Part shown: positions 15,903 through 17,354 of the stretch, piece by piece
Layout of the letters: each line of letters starts with the position of its first letter
How positions within the stretch are numbered: position 1 is the first letter of the stretch
NCBI GenBank assembly: GCA_964506435.1
Contig: CAZDLK010000045.1
Coordinates: 1-17,354, forward strand
Length of the DNA: 17,354 nucleotides
Origin: JAOZHU01 sp964506435
Lineage (GTDB): Archaea; Thermoproteota; Bathyarchaeia; Bathyarchaeales; Bathycorpusculaceae
Direction: 5' to 3'
The notes under the pieces: model-generated
Told to the model about the DNA's origin: nothing
The model's database searches: none
The model's input: only the letters and a program-made list of their open reading frames with translations
Made by a program: the position numbers and the translations under genes

Positions 15903-16178
15903 ATGCCAGACAAAGTTCACTGCGCTCATATTCTTGTTAAGTCCGAGAGCGAAGCTAAAATGGTTTTGGAGCGTTTGAAGAAAGGCGAAAAGTTTGGTGC
16001 TGTTGCGCAGGCGGTTTCGCTTTGTCCTTCAGGTAAGCGCGGCGGAGACCTTGGCACGTTTACGCGCGGTAAAATGGTTAAGGAGTTTGAGAATGCGGCT
16101 TTTGCGCTTCAGAAAGGCGCGACATCAGCCCCTGTGAAAACCCAGTTCGGCTACCATATCATTAAGCGGTTAGAGTAA
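15903..16178 (+). CDS. single-domain parvulin-type peptidyl-prolyl isomerase
   Basis: A 91-residue complete parvulin (rotamase, PF00639/PF13616) with nothing added. CAHILVKSE (7-15) holds the first active-site His (H9), SLCPSGKRGGDLG (39-51) holds the active-site-region Cys (C41) and the glycine-rich turn, FENAAFALQKG lies in the second half, and FGYHIIKRL at the end holds the second conserved His (H85). It catalyses cis/trans isomerisation of prolyl bonds in folding proteins. No signal peptide or anchor is seen, so it should be cytoplasmic, like the stand-alone PinA-type parvulins known from Thaumarchaeota. The ATG starts exactly at the domain edge. An AAATATAG element at 15846-15853 is a possible TATA box. 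Its last nine bases overlap the 3' end of the convergent signal peptidase gene. Confidence 0.92.
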   Translation: MPDKVHCAHILVKSESEAKMVLERLKKGEKFGAVAQAVSLCPSGKRGGDLGTFTRGKMVKEFENAAFALQKGATSAPVKTQFGYHIIKRLE

Positions 16179-16853
16179 GCTTTCGTTTTTTGCAGTTTGC
16201 AGTTCGCTTCCGTAAGGGTTTTTTGGTTTACGTTGAAGCAGAGGAAGAATGAACTCGACGAAAATCAAAATCAAGATTGCGAGAATAATCAGCGGGATGC
16301 CGAAGGAGTTTCGCATTAAAAGCGCAACGTGCCCAGCCCATGGAACACGCATAATTACCTTGCCCACAACAAGGTCTTGGGGAACGCCATAAGGGTAGTC
16401 AGCCCACTCGTCGATTCCATAGACAGGTGTGTCGGGCCATGTGTTACCGTTTCCGTCACCTTTAGTTTTGAAGTACAGTGTTCCGTGGATTTCCTGTTTG
16501 GAGATTATTCTGTGGACAATCAGTTCGTCGGGGTTTGTTGGTTTATGGAAGACGATTATGTCGCTGTTAGGGTAATCTACGTTGAGGCTAGCTGGATTGA
16601 CACCCTGAATGATTATCAGGTCGCCTGTGTGCAGCGTCCGTGCAAACGGGTGGTCCAGTGAAGCCCAGCCTGTGCATTCCATGTCGTAAAGGGTGCACAT
16701 GCTGCCGCTTTCCACCGCCAACACTGGATATTGCGTGTTCAATGCGAATTGTAATCCGAGCCAGAATCCCGCAACTGAGAGAACGATTAAGCTGATGACG
16801 GCGGCGGTTTGGACGTACTCGTTTCTCCAGAATTTCTTGAGCGCTGTTGTCAC
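16170..16853 (-). CDS. signal peptidase I, archaeal/ER type
   Basis: A 227-residue membrane endopeptidase that removes signal peptides at the outer face of the membrane. It has an N-terminal membrane helix (about 14-36), then AVESGSM with the nucleophile S51, VHRII with the catalytic His at 114, and KGDGN with the conserved Asp at 133, the Ser-His-Asp set of the archaeal and ER SPase family rather than the bacterial Ser-Lys dyad. A second helix near 183-205 and a short cytoplasmic tail end it. Between the nucleophile and the GDL strand there is an extra segment of about 25 residues with two Cys (C53, C60). The start is GTG; no in-frame ATG lies upstream before the frame leaves the family N-terminus. 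It is divergent from the ATPase gene and overlaps the parvulin gene tail to tail. Confidence 0.92.
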   Translation of the reverse strand: MTTALKKFWRNEYVQTAAVISLIVLSVAGFWLGLQFALNTQYPVLAVESGSMCTLYDMECTGWASLDHPFARTLHTGDLIIIQGVNPASLNVDYPNSDIIVFHKPTNPDELIVHRIISKQEIHGTLYFKTKGDGNGNTWPDTPVYGIDEWADYPYGVPQDLVVGKVIMRVPWAGHVALLMRNSFGIPLIILAILILIFVEFILPLLQRKPKNPYGSELQTAKNESLL

Positions 16854-16972
16854 ATGGTGTCATTCCGCTGGTGTGAAATGGTTAAAGTCCAGTGGTGTAG
16901 GGTTTATCTTTTTCGCTTCGGCGCGTCTTTTCTGGGAAGGCACTGTTGCCGTGTTTCGGTTTTAGACCGCGA

Positions 16973-16988
16973 GAAAGATATATCTTTC
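16973..16988. promoter_or_regulatory. 16-bp perfect palindrome upstream of the ATPase TATA box
   Basis: GAAAGATATATCTTTC is its own reverse complement, and the outer pair (16971 and 16990) also matches past one mismatch. It ends nine bases before the TATA box and shares AGATATAT with a second copy at 16991-16998. A dyad at this position is a likely binding site for a dimeric regulator, plausibly metal-responsive given the gene it precedes. Confidence 0.55.
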
Positions 16989-16997
16989 ACAGATATA

Positions 16998-17004
16998 TTT
17001 ATAT
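16998..17004 (+). promoter_or_regulatory. TATA box of the P-type ATPase gene
   Basis: TTTATAT followed by GC, with an expected transcript start near 17026, gives a leader of about 30 bases. The leader has GGAG at 17043-17046, ten bases before ATG 17057. Confidence 0.6.
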
Positions 17005-17014
17005 GCAATGCCAC

Positions 17015-17041
17015 GTGAGAAATATACATACAACTTCTCAC
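17015..17041. repeat. 7-bp inverted repeat across the expected ATPase transcript start
   Basis: GTGAGAA (17015-17021) and TTCTCAC (17035-17041) are exact reverse complements 13 bases apart, so their centres are 20 bases apart, close to two helical turns. This could be a second operator half-site pair or an RNA hairpin that ends just before the GGAG ribosome-binding site. Confidence 0.5.
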
Positions 17042-17056
17042 AGGAGCTAAAACACT

Positions 17057-17354
17057 ATGCCACAAGTAAGAGACCCCGTGTGCGGCATGATAGTCGACAC
17101 GGAAACCGCTATCAAACGCAAAATAGGCGACCGATGGTACTATTTCTGCAGCCAACAATGTGCTGACGTTTACGAGGCGCCGCAACGGGAACTCAAAGCC
17201 ATGAAACGCCGAGTCGCCCTCACACTCCTCGGCGTCGTAGCCGCAGGCGCGCTGCGAGTGCTCTCACTTTTCGGCATAGCCGCGGCGATAATGTATCTGG
17301 AAATCGCAGGCGGACTCTCAGTATACGGCTTAGCCATATTCCTAGTCTCAACCC
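17057..17354 (+). CDS. N-terminus of a YHS-domain copper/heavy-metal P-type ATPase (truncated by window edge)
   Basis: The 99 residues visible start with a YHS metal-binding domain: DPVCGMIVD (6-14) and RWYYFCSQQCADVY (26-39), with Cys at 9, 31 and 35. A basic stretch (KAMKRR) and two hydrophobic helices follow; the second (SVYGLAIFLVST) resembles the P1B-ATPase helix that usually continues TPVQF. Archaeal copper exporters of the CopA type often carry an N-terminal YHS domain, so efflux of Cu+ or a similar soft metal is likely. A stand-alone YHS membrane protein is the main alternative, since the phosphorylation and CPC motifs lie beyond the window. Its codons are GC-richer than those of the glycosyltransferase genes. 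The promoter has two dyad elements. Confidence 0.75.
   Translation, partial: MPQVRDPVCGMIVDTETAIKRKIGDRWYYFCSQQCADVYEAPQRELKAMKRRVALTLLGVVAAGALRVLSLFGIAAAIMYLEIAGGLSVYGLAIFLVST

Noticed and set aside
16588..16863. 91-codon minus-strand frame starting with an ATG close to the signal peptidase start
   Set aside because: It is an alternative frame of the signal peptidase gene, arginine- and histidine-rich with no recognisable motif; the overlapping frame has the full catalytic set.
1..17354. CRISPR arrays, insertion sequences, tRNA or rRNA genes
   Set aside because: I looked for regularly spaced repeats, transposase motifs, terminal inverted repeats and tRNA-like cloverleaf sequences on both strands and saw none.

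Overview
The window looks archaeal. Most real genes have a TATA-like element at the archaeal spacing (about 25 bases before the expected transcript start) and only short or weak ribosome-binding sites. The signal peptidase is of the archaeal/ER type with a Ser-His pair, GTG and TTG starts are common, and the gene families (DUF2079 membrane proteins, PIG-V-like and GT87-like GT-C enzymes, a stand-alone parvulin) suggest an uncultured mesophilic lineage such as Bathyarchaeia or another TACK group. That placement is an inference from gene content; no rRNA or tRNA gene is visible.

Layout. Positions 1-104 hold the 3' end of an unrecognised gene, followed by a T-rich terminator-like tract. From 364 to 15685 lies a surface-glycan assembly island of nine genes: two GT4 glycosyltransferases (364-1497 and 1648-2724, plus strand); a 973-residue DUF2079 protein and a PIG-V-like mannosyltransferase (2776-5697 and 5784-6920, minus); a third GT4 enzyme (7303-8454, plus); a 700-residue DUF2079 protein and a GT87-like GT-C enzyme (8653-10755 and 10894-13164, minus); and two more GT4 enzymes (13523-14545 and 14576-15685, minus), 30 bases apart and probably one operon. 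To the right are a single-domain parvulin (15903-16178) and a convergent signal peptidase I (16170-16853) that overlaps it by 9 bases. The truncated start of a YHS-domain copper/heavy-metal P-type ATPase (17057 to the end) follows behind a promoter rich in dyad symmetry.

How the genes fit together. By family knowledge, GT4 enzymes build lipid- or protein-linked glycans in the cytoplasm from nucleotide sugars, while multi-pass GT-C enzymes add sugars from polyprenyl-phosphate carriers on the outside of the membrane. Five GT4 and four GT-C-type proteins side by side suggest a two-stage glycan pathway. No oligosaccharyltransferase (AglB), flippase, GT2 dolichol-phosphate-sugar synthase or sugar-nucleotide gene is present, so those steps must be encoded elsewhere. 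Three of the five GT4 enzymes (364, 1648, 15685) form one distinctive paralogous subfamily, and the two DUF2079 proteins are also paralogues.

The most notable feature is the outer part of these membrane enzymes. The DUF2079 proteins carry C-terminal beta-rich modules marked by a G-P-Y motif: three in tandem in the 973-residue protein and one in the 700-residue protein. The GT87-like protein has a different external domain of about 265 residues closed by a final membrane helix. Together these suggest membrane glycosyltransferases with built-in glycan-binding domains that have expanded by module duplication.
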